Below, piece by piece: positions 25,189 through 34,146 of a DNA stretch of 64,000 bases. The stretch comes from Legionella spiritensis. GTDB taxonomy: Bacteria > Pseudomonadota > Gammaproteobacteria > Legionellales > Legionellaceae. The stretch is from NCBI RefSeq assembly GCF_900186965.1, contig NZ_LT906457.1:646501-710500 (forward strand), given 5' to 3'. The position numbers and the translations under genes were made by a program. The notes under the pieces are model-generated. The model searched no databases, was not told the origin of the DNA, and was given only the letters and a program-made list of their open reading frames with translations. The first letter of the stretch is position 1. Every line of letters begins with the position of its first letter.

Positions 25189-26109
25189 ATGACTAGAGAA
25201 GTATTGGAAAAATGGTTGCAAACCAAGAAAAAATGGGAAGATATCTTTTCTTTGAGAGTACCAAGGCCTGAGGATTTACTGGATTTAATGGATGATTGGT
25301 CCAGTTTCAGACAATTGTCTATAGGCCTATTTAATGGAACAGCAAAAATACATGGAAGCGATATATTCTTTCTCGATGCCAGAGAATTTTTACAATCGGC
25401 ATGCAAGTTTTTTGATGTTCCACCAGAAGAAAAAAACTTACCGCTGGTGAGAAATTTGCAAGAAAAGCTGATTGAGGCATCAACAAAAGTTCACGGTAAG
25501 TCTGCCCTTTCTGTAGAAATGTTTAAAGATAGATTTCCTAAAGCTGTAAATGCAGCAATTATTCTAAAACAGCAACGAAGAGAAGAAGAAGCCAGATTAC
25601 GGCAAGAAAAAAGAAAGCAAGAGATAAATGTTCAAGTGGAACAGGATCCATTCTTTACAGCTTTACGTGGTATTCAGGAAAAAATTGAAGGTGAAATAAA
25701 TAGAATTAACCTTAAGAATCCCAATGATGATCGCCTGACACACCTGAATAAAGTGCATGGCCTTATGCAAATTCAAGCCGACACCGCTAAAGAAAATTGT
25801 AAAAATGATTATTTAAACAACAGGGGAAGCAATCAGGAAAATATTAAGTCGGAATGTAAGGATGAAATGACAAAAATTATCAAAACCCACTTAATAGACA
25901 ATAATGCCTTGGATATGAGTTGGCGTCAGAAAATTGGAAGAGTAATTTTAAACGTGATTATCGCGCTTCCCGTAAAATTATATAGTAAATATTCGAATGC
26001 TTCTGATAGCAACCTGTTTTTTAAATTTAACACTCAGTCAAAAACAAATATTGAGCAAATTCAAGAGGATATTGAAAATATTGACACCACTGTGAAGAAA
26101 AATAAATAA
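25189..26109 (+). CDS. Legionella-style coiled-coil protein, possible effector
   Basis: 306 residues, no signal peptide and no known domain. Residues about 120-150 form a charged helix (LKQQRREEEARLRQEKRKQE), likely coiled coil. The C-terminal part (WRQKIGRVILNVIIALPVKLYSKY then SNLFFKFNTQSKTNIEQIQE) matches in style a C-terminal region found in many Legionella proteins of unknown function. The tail is rich in Glu, Asn and Lys, as in many Dot/Icm substrates. It follows an AT-rich leader and stands alone. Function unknown; effector status is inference from style only. Confidence 0.6.
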   Translation: MTREVLEKWLQTKKKWEDIFSLRVPRPEDLLDLMDDWSSFRQLSIGLFNGTAKIHGSDIFFLDAREFLQSACKFFDVPPEEKNLPLVRNLQEKLIEASTKVHGKSALSVEMFKDRFPKAVNAAIILKQQRREEEARLRQEKRKQEINVQVEQDPFFTALRGIQEKIEGEINRINLKNPNDDRLTHLNKVHGLMQIQADTAKENCKNDYLNNRGSNQENIKSECKDEMTKIIKTHLIDNNALDMSWRQKIGRVILNVIIALPVKLYSKYSNASDSNLFFKFNTQSKTNIEQIQEDIENIDTTVKKNK

Positions 26110-26270
26110 AATCAGACATGCTATACTTGCCGTATGGTTTGAGCAATCCTTCTGCAGGAAGATTGTCGAAAATTTTTCATGGAATACTGTTGGTTGTATG
26201 AGACCCCCCCTGAAAATAAAGGTAAATCAGGAAAGGGTAGAAGCTCTAAAACAACTTTGACACGGAAACA

Positions 26271-27188
26271 ATGATGAATCATTATCAACCGACGATCACC
26301 GGATTACGAGCTTACAAACAAATCGAGCTGAATGGCGAAAAAAATCTTCAATTTTTTCTTGATAAACACAGCACCAAAGAGGGTACCTGGGGGCACTTGA
26401 CCGTGCATGAAGGTACCATTGAGTTTGTTTTTCTGGACGGGCATGGCAATGAGCTGTTTTATCATACATTAAACCCGAAATCCCCGTCACTGGTGATCCC
26501 CCCTGCAACATGGCACAAAATTGCGTCAACCAGCTCCGAATTCAAAGCCACCTTGCAGTTTTTCTGTCAGGCACATCGCTATCTTGAAAAAAAATATCGC
26601 CTGGCGCCTCTCCACCATGACTTATGGTACGTCCATCAAACCTATCTGCGTGAACGGGAGAACATGTCTATTCTGGATATTGGCTGTGGCTCGGGACGAA
26701 ACCCATTGTATTTCGCCTTGACAGGACACAACATTATCGGCGTGGACAAGAATGAGGGTGCTATTGAGAGTATTCGCCATATCGCAGAACAAGAGCACTT
26801 GGTGAATATTGCAATCCATGCTCATGATTTGAATCAACCGCTTCCAATCAAAGAGATATCGTTTGATTTTATTTATTCCACTGTTGCCCTGCAGTTTTTA
26901 AACCCGTCCAGCATTCAGCCGCTATTGATAAAACTGCAATCGTTAACGTCAACAGGAGGAATACATTGTCTGGTTTTCCCCATCAAATCGGAGTTATATA
27001 CCTATCCCGAACGTTTTACCTATCTGGCAGAAACAAATGAGTTGTATCATTTTTATCAAGACAGCGGCTGGTCTATTCTGGAATACAGGGAAAAGCCGGG
27101 GCAACTGCATAAATTGGATGAAAGCGGCAAGCCCAAACAAGGTGTTTTTGGTTTGCTTCTTGCTCAAAAACAAGGCTACGGCTTATGA
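26271..27188 (+). CDS. tehB: TehB-type SAM methyltransferase with N-terminal DUF1971 domain
   Basis: 305 residues. Residues about 1-105 are the small beta domain (DUF1971) found before TehB in two-domain tellurite-resistance proteins, here with LVIPPATWHKI. Residues about 110-300 are a class I methyltransferase with motif I ILDIGCGSGRNPLYFA and acidic IIGVDKNEGAIE. TehB methylates tellurite or other thiol-reactive compounds into volatile or less toxic forms. Two Met codons start the protein and the ribosome site is weak. Its stop overlaps the DUF488 start by four bases, implying translational coupling. Confidence 0.87.
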   Translation: MMNHYQPTITGLRAYKQIELNGEKNLQFFLDKHSTKEGTWGHLTVHEGTIEFVFLDGHGNELFYHTLNPKSPSLVIPPATWHKIASTSSEFKATLQFFCQAHRYLEKKYRLAPLHHDLWYVHQTYLRERENMSILDIGCGSGRNPLYFALTGHNIIGVDKNEGAIESIRHIAEQEHLVNIAIHAHDLNQPLPIKEISFDFIYSTVALQFLNPSSIQPLLIKLQSLTSTGGIHCLVFPIKSELYTYPERFTYLAETNELYHFYQDSGWSILEYREKPGQLHKLDESGKPKQGVFGLLLAQKQGYGL

Positions 27189-27589
27189 CTTCCAGCAAAA
27201 AAATTATCAGAATTTGCAGAGTCTATGAGCCTCCCGGATCCCGGGATGGATTATGGTTTTTAGTAGACAGATTATGGCCGCGCGGCTTAAAGAAAGATGC
27301 ACTTCCTTTCGATGCCTGGTTAAAGGAAATTGCACCGAGTCCGGAACTACGAAAATGGTTTCATCATGACCCTGATAAATGGCTGGATTTTGCAAGTCGA
27401 TATATCGATGAACTTCAAAATAAGCCTGAATTAATTGAAGACGTACTGAAGAAAGCAGATAGCTCGGAAATCGTATTGTTTTATGCCGCAAAAGATAAAC
27501 AATACAACCATGCGCAAATATTAAAGGCTGTTCTTGAGTCCTGGCCGAAATCACCGGGGTTCACAGAGCCTGGGTCTTCTCATCAATAA
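27185..27589 (+). CDS. DUF488 family protein (YeaO-like)
   Basis: 134 residues with signatures RICRVYEPPGSRDGLWFLVD, RLWPRGLKKDALPFDAWLKE and APSPELRKWFHHDP, all typical of the DUF488 group, whose function is unknown. It overlaps tehB (ATGA-type) and is probably co-expressed. The last ten codons run into the end of a family A-type repeat (TTCACAGAGCCT at 27559-27570), so the C-terminus GFTEPGSSHQ is partly element-derived. Its 3' end also overlaps the convergent nsrR gene by 29 bases. Confidence 0.82.
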   Translation: MTSSKKIIRICRVYEPPGSRDGLWFLVDRLWPRGLKKDALPFDAWLKEIAPSPELRKWFHHDPDKWLDFASRYIDELQNKPELIEDVLKKADSSEIVLFYAAKDKQYNHAQILKAVLESWPKSPGFTEPGSSHQ

Positions 27590-28010
27590 GAAGCAGCTTT
27601 TTTAGATCGACTCGATTGTCCACAATGTCGGCCAGAGTGTATTCTTTTAAAACGTCAATGAATTTTTCTTTTGCTTCAAATAAGATACGTTTTAACTTGC
27701 AAACAGGCGCGATACGGCAATTTGCTTTCTCCTTATTGAAGCAGGGCACCAAATCAAAATTCGGTTCCAGCTTGATAACCAGTTCCCCCAGATTAATCTC
27801 TGAAGGGTGTTGCGCCATCGCAATACCGCCGCTTTTGCCTCGAGTTGTTTTGATAATACCCATCTTTGATAAATTATGAATAATTTTTACCAAATGATTG
27901 GATGAAATAGTATAAGCATTGGCAATATCGTTAATGGTGCATATCTCTTTGCGAAGCGCAACATATATCAACGCCCTAAGGGAATAATCGGTAAACTGGG
28001 TTAACTGCAT
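27561..28010 (-). CDS. nsrR: Rrf2-family nitric-oxide-sensing repressor
   Basis: 149 residues. The N-terminal winged helix (LTQFTDYSLRALIYVALR, IANAYTISSNHLVKIIHNL, KTTRGKSGGIAMA) is the Rrf2 type with NsrR-like LVKI. Three cysteines, C90, C98 and C104 (PCFNKEKANCRIAPVCKLK), have the C-x7-C-x5-C spacing of many NsrR proteins and hold a 2Fe-2S or 4Fe-4S cluster that loses DNA binding when it meets nitric oxide. The gene is divergent from the truncated haemoglobin operon; an NsrR-type operator lies in the 83-base gap, so it likely represses that operon. Confidence 0.9.
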   Translation of the reverse strand: MQLTQFTDYSLRALIYVALRKEICTINDIANAYTISSNHLVKIIHNLSKMGIIKTTRGKSGGIAMAQHPSEINLGELVIKLEPNFDLVPCFNKEKANCRIAPVCKLKRILFEAKEKFIDVLKEYTLADIVDNRVDLKKLLLIDEKTQAL

Positions 28011-28033
28011 GGGTTATTTCTCAAATTCATTTC

Positions 28034-28062
28034 TTGACGGGTATTATTTCCCATTATAAGAT
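28034..28062 (+). promoter_or_regulatory. Putative promoter of the haemoglobin/reductase operon
   Basis: TTGACG (28034-28039), 17 bases, then TAAGAT (28057-28062); a TATAAG at 28055 is an alternative -10 with a 15-base gap. Either -10 overlaps the NsrR operator, which would explain repression by blocking RNA polymerase. Confidence 0.5.
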
Positions 28063-28080
28063 GTATTTCAAATATATCTT
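28058..28080. promoter_or_regulatory. NsrR-type operator
   Basis: Left arm AAGATGTATTT and right arm AAATATATCTT with one base between them. The arms are inverted repeats with a single mismatch and match the NsrR consensus AANATGCATTT in all but one position of the left arm. It sits 13 bases upstream of the haemoglobin start codon and overlaps the likely -10 box. Confidence 0.8.
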
Positions 28081-28093
28081 TAAGGAGTATGCC

Positions 28094-28462
28094 ATGCCTG
28101 AGTCATTATTTGATCGTTTGGGTGGTCAAAATGCCGTCAATACTGCTGTTGATATCTTTTATCGCAAAATGTTAACGGACGATAGAGTCCGTGATTTTTT
28201 TGACGATGTGGATATGGAGCAACAAATCCTGAAACAAAAAGGCTTCCTGACCATGGTTTTGGGAGGGCCAAATAACTACAAGGGCAAAGATATGCGGGAG
28301 GGTCATCGTCATTTGGTCAAACGTGGACTAAATGATACCCATGTGGATATTGTGATTGAACACCTGGGGGAAACCTTGCGGGAATTGGGCGCTAACGAGG
28401 GCGATATTCAGAAAGTGGCCGCCATTGCCAATAGTGTGCGCGAGGACGTGTTAGACAGGTGA
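28094..28462 (+). CDS. Group I truncated haemoglobin
   Basis: 122 residues from ATG 28094, which has AAGGAG eight bases upstream. A longer TTG-started reading from 28034 would run through the operator and is rejected. The sequence SLFDRLGGQNAVNTAVDIFYRKM is the usual N-terminus. The proximal haem His lies in MREGHRHLVKRGL and the glycine region around VLGGPNNYKG is typical. It binds oxygen and nitric oxide, and with a reductase partner turns NO into nitrate. The reductase gene follows four bases after the stop and the NsrR operator precedes it, so it is a split equivalent of flavohaemoglobin Hmp. Confidence 0.92.
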   Translation: MPESLFDRLGGQNAVNTAVDIFYRKMLTDDRVRDFFDDVDMEQQILKQKGFLTMVLGGPNNYKGKDMREGHRHLVKRGLNDTHVDIVIEHLGETLRELGANEGDIQKVAAIANSVREDVLDR

Positions 28463-28466
28463 GACT

Positions 28467-29426
28467 ATGACGGAGCTTCGTTACAATGACCAAATCCTCC
28501 ATTCCATGGAGGATGAATCGGTGCTGGATTGTCTATTGCGGCATGGTATTGATTACCCTCACGCCTGTCGCTCAGGTATTTGCCAGGCTTGTTTGATGAA
28601 AACAACAAACGCCACCGTCGAATCAACATGGCAGGAAGGATTACCCGATATATTAAAGTCTCAGGGATATTTTCTTGCCTGCCAGGCGAAACCTGCCACC
28701 GGCATTTATCTGAAAAATCCCGATGTTGCAGAGTGTAATCAACAAGCCGTGATCACTGAAATGACCAGCCTGACTCATAATGTTATTAGAGTAAGGCTAT
28801 TAGCAGAGAAGCTGCAAGACTGGATACCGGGACAATATTTAAACCTCGTGAATCCGGACGGCCTGTCGCGCAGTTATTCCATCGCCAACATTCCAGCTAA
28901 AGAAGGTTATATTGAGCTTCATATCAAGCTGAAAGAGGGCGGTGAGATGAGTCAGTGGATTCGGAAAAAAGCATCCGTCGATACAACGGTTCATATGCGA
29001 GGGCCTTTTGGCAAGTGTTGCTATATGAACCCGGAAAAATTATCGTTTGATATGCTTTTAGTTGGCACCGGTACCGGATTAGCTCCCTTATTGGCTATCG
29101 TCAAAACTGCTTTGGACGAGCAGCATGAAGGAAAAATTACCTTAATCCATGGCGGTTGTCATGACAATGACATCTATTACGCCAGGGAATTGGAAACGTT
29201 GGCATCGCTCTATGAGCATTTTGAATACGTTCCCTGTGTTTTAAAAACAAACGGGAAGTATCCGGAGGCCAATATTTTCGATAAAACGCGATACTACCTG
29301 GGCCATGACATTAAAAATATACGGGTTTATGTCTGCGGACCAAAAGAAACAATAAATAAATTAAAAACAAACGTGTTTCTCGCAGGCGTCCCGTCGGCCA
29401 GAATATATAGTGATTCGTTTTTTTGA
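28467..29426 (+). CDS. 2Fe-2S ferredoxin / FAD / NAD(P)H reductase, partner of the haemoglobin
   Basis: 319 residues in three domains. Residues 1-90 are a plant-type ferredoxin with C34, C39, C42 and C72 (ACRSGICQAC ... FLACQAKP). Residues about 95-195 are an FAD domain with RSYSIAN. Residues about 200-315 are an NAD(P) domain with LLVGTGTGLAPLLAI and YVCGP. The order matches phenol hydroxylase/CDP-6-deoxy-glucoseen reductase types and electron donors of oxygenases. Its position after the truncated haemoglobin in an NsrR-controlled operon suggests it re-reduces the haem iron. Ribosome site is weak; coupling to the upstream stop is likely. Confidence 0.9.
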   Translation: MTELRYNDQILHSMEDESVLDCLLRHGIDYPHACRSGICQACLMKTTNATVESTWQEGLPDILKSQGYFLACQAKPATGIYLKNPDVAECNQQAVITEMTSLTHNVIRVRLLAEKLQDWIPGQYLNLVNPDGLSRSYSIANIPAKEGYIELHIKLKEGGEMSQWIRKKASVDTTVHMRGPFGKCCYMNPEKLSFDMLLVGTGTGLAPLLAIVKTALDEQHEGKITLIHGGCHDNDIYYARELETLASLYEHFEYVPCVLKTNGKYPEANIFDKTRYYLGHDIKNIRVYVCGPKETINKLKTNVFLAGVPSARIYSDSFF

Positions 29427-29650
29427 GATCCCAAAATGGCCGGGATCCGGTTTATAAATTTATTGGCTGATGTTAAAAAGAGGCAAGATATTGGTCGAGG
29501 TAGAATTGAGAGCCGTTATCCTTTCGGTTTGTCACCATCCCTGGTGGGTCTCAATTTCTCCTCGTAGATTCATCATAGCAAAATCAGGTGGCTTTGGAAG
29601 TTCTGAATGGCTTAATATGATGTAAGATATTTCTTCGGTCAGTATCTTTA

Positions 29651-30349
29651 TTATATAATCGGAACCAGCCCAATGACACGAGCGGGCGCTTCCGTTGCGT
29701 CTTGTATTTTCATTGGCAGAGTGAGAATCCAGCTGCCCGTAACTGGAAGTTTCCTGGCATTTGTAACATTTTCAATGAGATATTTGCCTCTGGATAAAAA
29801 AAGATGATGCACAGGAAATCCTGATAGTGGTACGTCGGGAGAAAGGGTATCAATACCTAAGGCGGCAATGTTACGTTCAAGTAGCAATTGAGCCGCATCG
29901 GAATGAACGGATGGAAACTGCAGATTGTTGCGATACCGCTCCGGGTTTTGCCAATATTTTTCCCAACCGGTATGGAAAATTACAACACTGTCTTGAGCAA
30001 TTTTTCCATGTTGCTTTTCAAAGGCTGATATATCTTCAGCTGTGGCCAGGTAATGCTCGTGTGCTTTGGCGCTGACATCAATTACAAACGCCTGTGCCAA
30101 TAAATGATGGCTCCTGATCCCGAGCTTCTCAATGGTAATATCTTTATTGGCGTTGCAGTGGGCCGGCGAATCAATGTGCGTACCTGTACCGGCAGGCAAT
30201 GAAAGGTGTTGAACCCTGAATTTGACTTCAGAATCACAATCCTGATAGTCAAGGGTATTTTGGATTGCAAAGCCGCAGTCCAAATCCCAGCAAGGGCTAT
30301 CAACCGCCAGAGTATGGGTGAGATCTATAATATTAAATGGAAAGGTCAT
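29651..30349 (-). CDS. Cyclase-family metal-dependent hydrolase (KynB-like)
   Basis: 232 residues. IIDLTHTLAVDSPCW at the start and the metal motif GTGTHIDSPAHCN (residues about 56-68) define the cyclase family (PF04199), which includes bacterial arylformamidase KynB and isatin hydrolases; the His residues bind zinc or manganese. The later SGFPVHHLFLSRGKYLIENV is also family-like. No kynurenine genes are nearby, so the substrate is unassigned. It is convergent with the reductase gene and divergent from the second SulP gene. Confidence 0.82.
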   Translation of the reverse strand: MTFPFNIIDLTHTLAVDSPCWDLDCGFAIQNTLDYQDCDSEVKFRVQHLSLPAGTGTHIDSPAHCNANKDITIEKLGIRSHHLLAQAFVIDVSAKAHEHYLATAEDISAFEKQHGKIAQDSVVIFHTGWEKYWQNPERYRNNLQFPSVHSDAAQLLLERNIAALGIDTLSPDVPLSGFPVHHLFLSRGKYLIENVTNARKLPVTGSWILTLPMKIQDATEAPARVIGLVPII

Positions 30350-30692
30350 GGTTCTTTGTTCTTTTTATTTTTTCAGGATTGTTGAAATTATGTTTACACG
30401 GCCTGACAGAAGAATAAACAAGTCATTTTATTATGTTAAGCGGCTCCTGGCCAGGCTGGAAAAGGATGAATGAGAACAATATGAACGATCTTAATGAAGC
30501 GGGGATAAAATGAACGTATTAATCGAAAACGAGGAGCTGGTTGATGTTTGGGATATAGACCTGTAAGGTAAGTCTCAATAACAGAATATAAAAATATTTG
30601 CTAATATATAGTCAGAAAATGTCCGCGATTCAGGGCGGAATCCATGTTATTAAATAAAATAATCATTCATACATCTTTATAATGGATAGAAC
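30350..30692. other. Intergenic region between cyclase and SulP genes
   Basis: About 340 bases without a supported gene. Two tiny frames overlapping by ATGA (30481-30513 and 30510-30566; 10 and 18 codons) are too short to judge. The last 90 bases are AT-rich and probably hold the SulP promoter. Confidence 0.35.
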
Positions 30693-32249
30693 ATGTTAAA
30701 CATTTTCAGGGAAATTTCGTTTAAAAGAATCGAACACGACCTTCCGGCCAGCATCATTGTTTTTTTTGTGGCGCTGCCATTGTGCCTTGGTATCGCACTC
30801 GCCTCAGGTGCCCCATTGTTTTCCGGTATTATTGCAGGCGTTATCGGCGGGATAGTTGTCGGAGTGGCAAGTGGTTCAAATCTCGGGGTAAGCGGACCAG
30901 CAGCCGGCCTGGTGGTTATTGTATTGCTGGCAATTGAAAACCTTGGCTCATGGCCGGCGTTTCTCGTATCCGTAGTTCTGGCCGGCTGTTTTCAACTCCT
31001 TATGGGATATGCAAAGGCCGGTTTTATCGCTTATTTTTTTCCGTCATCGGTAATTAAAGGGATGTTAACGGGAATAGGGCTGTTAATTATTCTAAAGCAA
31101 ATCCCTTATGCGTTAGGTTTTGACCCGGATACGATAGGTGATATGTCTTCATTTCAGTTTAGCGGTGACATCACCGTCCATTATATTCTGAGCGCATTCA
31201 AGGCGCTAAATTATGGTGCCCTGTTAATTTCCTTTATTTCGCTGGCTATTCTGATTTTATGGGATACCGTTCTTATAAAGAAAAACAAATTATTTCAGGT
31301 GATCCAGGCTCCAATTGTGGTGGTTATCGTTGGTATTTTATTGAATCAATTTTATCAGCTTGGCTTTTTGGAATTTAAGCTGGCTAAAGATAATCTGGTT
31401 CAAATTCCGGTGGCAGAAAGCGTTATCGATTTTTTAAAGCAACTGACACACCCGGACTTTTCGGCATTAAAGCAATTTGCGGTATGGAAAGTAGCGGTAG
31501 TACTCGCTATTGTGGCCAGTCTTGAGACGTTATTATGTGTTGAGGCAACGGATAAACTGGATCCTCACAAACGTAATACGCCTGTGAACCGTGAGCTTAA
31601 GGCCCAGGGTCTGGGTAATTTGATTTCAGGCCTATTGGGCGGGCTGCCTATCACCCAGGTTATTATCCGTAGCTCGGCGAACATTAATTTTGGTGGTAAA
31701 ACCAAATTGTCCACAATTCTTCATGGCATCTTTCTTTTGTTTTCGGCGGCAATACTTGCTCCTGTTATCAACATGATTCCATTGTCCTGTCTTGCGGCAA
31801 TTTTAATTATTGTCGGTTACAAGCTGGCAAAACCAGCGTTATTTGTGCGAATGTATCAGCTCGGTACGGAACAATTTATTCCATTTGTAGCCACAGCGAT
31901 AGGTATATTAGCCGCTGACTTGTTGAAAGGAATTATCATCGGTATTGTTTTTGGTATCTTCTTCACACTAAAGCACAGTTATCGCAATGCCTATTATATG
32001 AAAAAAATTACGCAAAAAGAAAATGGTGATATTGTCCACCACCTGGTGCTGGCGGAAGAGGTTTCGTTTTTTAATAAAGCAAACATTATGCAGGCATTAG
32101 ATACCATTCCATCAGGCTCAAAAGTCATCATAGATTGCTCAAACTCTAAATCGATAGCGTATGATGTGGTTGAACTGATACAGGATTTTCGAGAAAACGC
32201 CAAATATAAAAATATTAAAGTACAAACGATTGATTTTATTGGTCCCTGA
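30693..32249 (+). CDS. SulP-family anion transporter, second type
   Basis: 518 residues. The N-terminus HDLPASIIVFFVALPLCLGI and GSNLGVSGPAAGLVVIV mark a SulP branch often found with carbonic anhydrases and proposed to move bicarbonate; that substrate is inference. About ten to twelve membrane helices are followed by a short STAS domain (residues about 435-515, KVIIDCSNSKSIAYDVVELI). It differs strongly from the SulP at 3012-4496, so this is not a recent duplicate. Convergent with the antiporter operon; a family A element separates them. Confidence 0.88.
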   Translation: MLNIFREISFKRIEHDLPASIIVFFVALPLCLGIALASGAPLFSGIIAGVIGGIVVGVASGSNLGVSGPAAGLVVIVLLAIENLGSWPAFLVSVVLAGCFQLLMGYAKAGFIAYFFPSSVIKGMLTGIGLLIILKQIPYALGFDPDTIGDMSSFQFSGDITVHYILSAFKALNYGALLISFISLAILILWDTVLIKKNKLFQVIQAPIVVVIVGILLNQFYQLGFLEFKLAKDNLVQIPVAESVIDFLKQLTHPDFSALKQFAVWKVAVVLAIVASLETLLCVEATDKLDPHKRNTPVNRELKAQGLGNLISGLLGGLPITQVIIRSSANINFGGKTKLSTILHGIFLLFSAAILAPVINMIPLSCLAAILIIVGYKLAKPALFVRMYQLGTEQFIPFVATAIGILAADLLKGIIIGIVFGIFFTLKHSYRNAYYMKKITQKENGDIVHHLVLAEEVSFFNKANIMQALDTIPSGSKVIIDCSNSKSIAYDVVELIQDFRENAKYKNIKVQTIDFIGP

Positions 32250-32288
32250 TCAAATCACTATACCCGCTTTTGCGGTACCATTGCCGTA

Positions 32289-32412
32289 GTAGCCCGTAAG
32301 GAGGCCTGCGGCCGTATTGCGGGTTTCATGGTTCAATATCGTGGCATGGGAGCAGATAGGTACCTAAGTGAACGTTATCCCGCATTTCGGCTTTGCCTTC
32401 ATGACGGGCTAC
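32289..32412. repeat. Family A palindromic element, core
   Basis: Arms GTAGCCCGTAAGGAGG...GCGGG and CCCGC...TCATGACGGGCTAC with the longer loop variant also seen at 4831 and 37874. Some family A right-side sequence (TATTATTTGTTGCAGAACAA) follows to about 32440, then a small hairpin CCTCG-TTTTGA-CGAGG and CTAG at the antiporter stop codon. It lies between convergent genes and could terminate both. Confidence 0.8.
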
Positions 32413-32463
32413 AGGAAGCTATTATTTGTTGCAGAACAATAGTCGCCTCGTTTTGACGAGGCA

Positions 32464-34146
32464 CTAGCCCTGTATGATTCTCTCTACCGCCCTATCCGCC
32501 GCGTCATCAAACGGTAAAAACACGATATCCGCCCCTTTTTCCTTAAATGCCTCAACTTGACTGGCATGTTGAGTGGATACGGCAATTTTTCCTTTATAGT
32601 GATGTTCTTTAAGGCCCTTAATCAACGTGATGCGAGGATCGTCATGCGTTAAACCGGGCGCATGTTGTGGTATTGCGCAAATAATCCATTTTGCGGGCTT
32701 TAAAGGGAGTGTCGCGATAAATTCGATATCACACGCATCGCCGTACATGGCATGATGACCTTTTTGACGCCAATGGTTCACTTCATCCGGGTTAAAGTCC
32801 ACAGCAAGTACTTTATAATTATTCTGAAACAAATGTTCGGCAATAGCCTGGCCATAACGACCCAGACCAAACAGAATCACATCATACTGTTTGTGTTTAA
32901 ATTCCTGAGAGGCATTGGCCGCTTCCCGATAAGGAGTCTTGCGCTCGAAAGGTGTGAGCAGCGGTTCAAGCCATCGGTACAATGTGTAGGAATAGGTAAT
33001 CATATAGACCGACGCGGCAATGGTTATCAATCCAACCAGAGTAACCAGCCCCAATGTTTCCATGGAAACATGGCCAAGTTTGAGCCCCATGGCCATAAAA
33101 ATCAGGGAGAATTCGGAGATTTGCGCAACCGTCAGTCCTGCCAGAAATCCTGTGCGTTTACGATAACCCATATAGCCCATAATAATCAGGACAATCAATG
33201 GATTGCCGATTAAGACAAATAAAGAAAAAACGGTAGCAGGAATCATCTGATTGCCGAGATGATTTAAATTAAGCTGAGAACCTAAAGAGATGAAGAAAAA
33301 CAACAGTAAAAAGTCTCGCACCGAAGACAGTCTTGATGCAATCGCATCCCGGAATGGTGTTGACGCCAGTGATATGCCGGCAAGCAATCCGCCCAGTTCC
33401 TTGCTGAAGCCAAAGTAGTGACCAAGGCTGGCTAAAATTGCTGCCCAGCCGATGGAGCAAATAATTAATAACTCGGGAGAGTGCGCGATACTGCTCATCA
33501 ATGGATTGGCAAGGTAACGAATAAAAAGCCACAGGAAAGCGAATATAACCAGACCATACATGAGCATCATTGCCAGGTTAACCAGCATATCGGGGGCTGT
33601 AGTACTGCCAACGCCCACTCCGAAGGCGGAAAGGACAATCATGGCAAACACAACCACGATATCCTGCACAATCAAAAAACCGATGGCTATTCGTCCATAC
33701 AGTGAATCCACTTCCCGTTTATCCGAGAGCAATTTGACGATAATAATGGTACTGGAAAACGTCAATGCCACTCCAACATAAATGGCATTAGTCATGTTCA
33801 TACCGAGTGCCATGGCTATAAAAAAGCCAACGATTGCCGTAAAAACAACCTGGCCGATTCCGGTTGCCAGTGATACCAGCCCCAGCGTTTTTATAAGCTG
33901 CAAGTCAAGCTTCAACCCTACCAGAAAAAGCAAAACCGCAATGCCAAGCTCCGCCAGAAGCTCAATGTGTTCATAAGACTGTACAATGCCTAAAAAATTC
34001 GGACTGACCAGAATGCCTACAATAATAAAACTCACTATCATCGGTTGACGCAATAAAAGGCTCAAAAAACCAATGACCATAGCAGAGAGTAAAAGTGCGG
34101 ATAACTCATAAAAAGGGGAGGCGTGCAAAAAGGCAAAATCCATCAT
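32464..34146 (-). CDS. KefB/YbaL-like cation:proton antiporter with RCK domain
   Basis: 560 residues. Residues about 10-385 form a CPA2 antiporter domain of about 12 helices, including LAELGIAVLLFLVGLKLDL and SSTIIIVKLLSDKREVDSLY. Residues about 415-540 form a TrkA-N/RCK Rossmann domain with VILFGLGRYGQAIAEHLF and the acidic AVDFNPDEV, which binds NAD(H) or another ligand. It exchanges potassium or sodium for protons across the inner membrane. Its start overlaps the P-type ATPase stop (ATGATG), so it is the third gene of an operon with the ATPase and universal stress protein. Confidence 0.9.
   Translation of the reverse strand: MMDFAFLHASPFYELSALLLSAMVIGFLSLLLRQPMIVSFIIVGILVSPNFLGIVQSYEHIELLAELGIAVLLFLVGLKLDLQLIKTLGLVSLATGIGQVVFTAIVGFFIAMALGMNMTNAIYVGVALTFSSTIIIVKLLSDKREVDSLYGRIAIGFLIVQDIVVVFAMIVLSAFGVGVGSTTAPDMLVNLAMMLMYGLVIFAFLWLFIRYLANPLMSSIAHSPELLIICSIGWAAILASLGHYFGFSKELGGLLAGISLASTPFRDAIASRLSSVRDFLLLFFFISLGSQLNLNHLGNQMIPATVFSLFVLIGNPLIVLIIMGYMGYRKRTGFLAGLTVAQISEFSLIFMAMGLKLGHVSMETLGLVTLVGLITIAASVYMITYSYTLYRWLEPLLTPFERKTPYREAANASQEFKHKQYDVILFGLGRYGQAIAEHLFQNNYKVLAVDFNPDEVNHWRQKGHHAMYGDACDIEFIATLPLKPAKWIICAIPQHAPGLTHDDPRITLIKGLKEHHYKGKIAVSTQHASQVEAFKEKGADIVFLPFDDAADRAVERIIQG

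Noticed and set aside
26179-26274. 31-codon frame ending in the tehB start (ATGATGA overlap)
   Set aside because: Too short and of low-complexity basic composition; overlap may be chance.
28034-28093. TTG-started extension of the truncated haemoglobin
   Set aside because: The extension would be translated from the promoter and NsrR operator; ATG 28094 has a strong AAGGAG site and matches family length.
30481-30566. Two tiny overlapping frames before the second SulP gene
   Set aside because: 10 and 18 codons, no support beyond an ATGA overlap.
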